Of a stretch of DNA of 6,439 nucleotides, positions 6,033 through 6,439 are shown in pieces (position 1 is the first letter of the stretch; every line of letters starts with the position of its first letter). The notes under the pieces were generated by a model. The model was not told the DNA's origin. It saw only the letters and a list, made by a program, of their open reading frames with translations, and made no database searches. The position numbers and the translations under genes were made by a program. Location: assembly GCA_023398105.1 (NCBI GenBank), contig JAEWST010000069.1:1-6439 (forward strand). Reading direction: 5' to 3'. The DNA comes from Bacillota bacterium (GTDB lineage Bacteria; Bacillota; Clostridia; Acetivibrionales; DSM-1351).

Positions 6033-6062
6033 TTGACATCGTATAATAGATTGTGCTATTAT
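6033..6062 (+). promoter_or_regulatory. rRNA operon promoter, upstream (P1)
   Basis: Consensus TTGACA (6033-6038), an 18-nt spacer and TATTAT (6057-6062) with TG at 6054-6055 (extended -10). AT-rich DNA with A-runs at 6000-6027 precedes the -35 and could serve as an UP element. Transcription would start near 6069. Confidence 0.7.
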
Positions 6063-6137
6063 AACTAAGCTGTCGCTGAACGAACAAAACAATACGTTAT
6101 ATAGTAATTATTGACAGACAAAAATCTACAAAAACTA

Positions 6138-6166
6138 TTGACAAGTAAGTGGTAGCGTGGTAGTAT
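6138..6166 (+). promoter_or_regulatory. rRNA operon promoter, downstream (P2), strongest
   Basis: TTGACA (6138-6143), an exact 17-nt spacer and TAGTAT (6161-6166). Transcription would start near 6173. Another TTGACA at 6111-6116 lies 27 bp upstream, but the bases 17 nt after it (ACTATT) make a poor -10, so I do not count it as a third promoter. Tandem promoters of this kind are typical of Firmicutes rRNA operons. Confidence 0.8.
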
Positions 6167-6172
6167 ATATAA

Positions 6173-6439
6173 GTCACTCGGCATTGGCTAGTGATTATTC
6201 AAATGAATTATTGCTACAGTTTATTAAGATGATATTTTTGAGCAGTAGGTTTACATAGGTAAACAAGCTATTTAGAGAATCTGAAAAAATGATATTGAGC
6301 ATGTATTTATTTGGTATTGGACTTTGAAAACTAAACAGTGATAAGTCTTTCGAAAGAAAGACGGTCTTTATAACAAAAGACCATGTAAAGGAACTCGAAT
6401 AAATTCCAAAGTCTGTCAAAAGACTTTAAAAATTGAGTA
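6173..6439 (+). ncRNA. rRNA operon 5' leader (pre-16S; the 16S gene starts beyond the window)
   Basis: The leader contains a 5' hairpin TCACT/AGTGA (6174-6194) and then, near the end, three successive 7-bp hairpins: GTCTTTC-GAAA-GAAAGAC (6345-6362), GGTCTTT/AAAGACC (6363-6382) and AAAGTCT/AGACTTT (6408-6427). Such stems before 16S are processing and folding elements; part of this region would pair with sequence after 16S for RNase III cleavage. The window ends in AAAAATTGAGTA, which looks like the sequence just before a 16S 5' end. The mature 16S is not visible here, so the assignment rests on promoters, the boxA-like element and layout. Confidence 0.75.
6321..6337 (+). promoter_or_regulatory. 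boxA-like antitermination element of the rRNA leader
   Basis: ACTTTGAAAACTAAACA matches the CTTTGAAAACT-(A/G)AACA sequence found ahead of rRNA genes in bacilli and clostridia, where Nus factors bind the transcript and keep RNA polymerase elongating. It lies about 150 nt after the downstream promoter and just before the processing hairpins. Confidence 0.7.

Noticed and set aside
6195..6419. Minus-strand frame of 74 codons at the right end
   Set aside because: It lies across the rRNA leader, boxA and processing hairpins on the opposite strand and has no ribosome-binding site; it is a shadow frame.

Overview
The window looks like a chromosomal segment of a low-G+C Gram-positive bacterium, most likely a member of the Clostridia (a Ruminiclostridium-like organism is a guess, not a demonstration). 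The supporting signs are AT-rich intergenic DNA, strong AGGAGG-type ribosome-binding sites, TTGACA/TATAAT promoters, a tRNA-Thr/tRNA-Tyr pair with encoded CCA ends, and a typical Firmicutes rRNA leader at the right edge.

Layout. Bases 1-170 hold the 3' end of a tRNA gene (probably Thr), a complete tRNA-Tyr and their terminator. Bases 486-2480 (minus strand) encode a membrane protein O-mannosyltransferase of the PMT/GT39 family, with an extra beta-rich, discoidin-like domain in the extracytoplasmic loop that carries the catalytic Asp-Glu pair. Its TTG start, Shine-Dalgarno and promoter are all visible, and a 27-bp near-perfect palindrome lies just upstream. Bases 3039-4458 (plus strand) form a two-gene operon of uracil-DNA glycosylase superfamily proteins. 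The first is a canonical family 4 enzyme with four Fe-S cysteines; the second is a paralogue that lacks those cysteines. The operon starts from a good promoter and has a roughly 200-nt leader with a nested inverted repeat. Bases 4863-5477 encode a stand-alone class I SAM-dependent methyltransferase of unknown substrate. From about 6033 to the end lie tandem strong promoters and the processing leader of an rRNA operon; the 16S gene itself should begin just past the window.

The intergenic DNA contains a divergent dispersed repeat: a copy at about 2600-2890, a longer copy at about 5505-5900, and a short fragment at about 4455-4514 that touches the stop codon of the second glycosylase. The copies share blocks of 17-22 identical bases and, read on the minus strand, peptide-like frames that resemble each other but are interrupted by stops and a frameshift. 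They bracket the glycosylase operon and the methyltransferase gene, so this stretch between tRNA and rRNA loci may have been assembled or rearranged through repeats.

Functionally there are three unrelated units: envelope protein glycosylation, repair of deaminated DNA, and an orphan methyltransferase, set among translation-machinery genes. I do not see a clearly new multi-gene system. The most promising items are the repeat family, the cysteine-less glycosylase paralogue, the domain insertion in the PMT protein and the structured leader of the repair operon.
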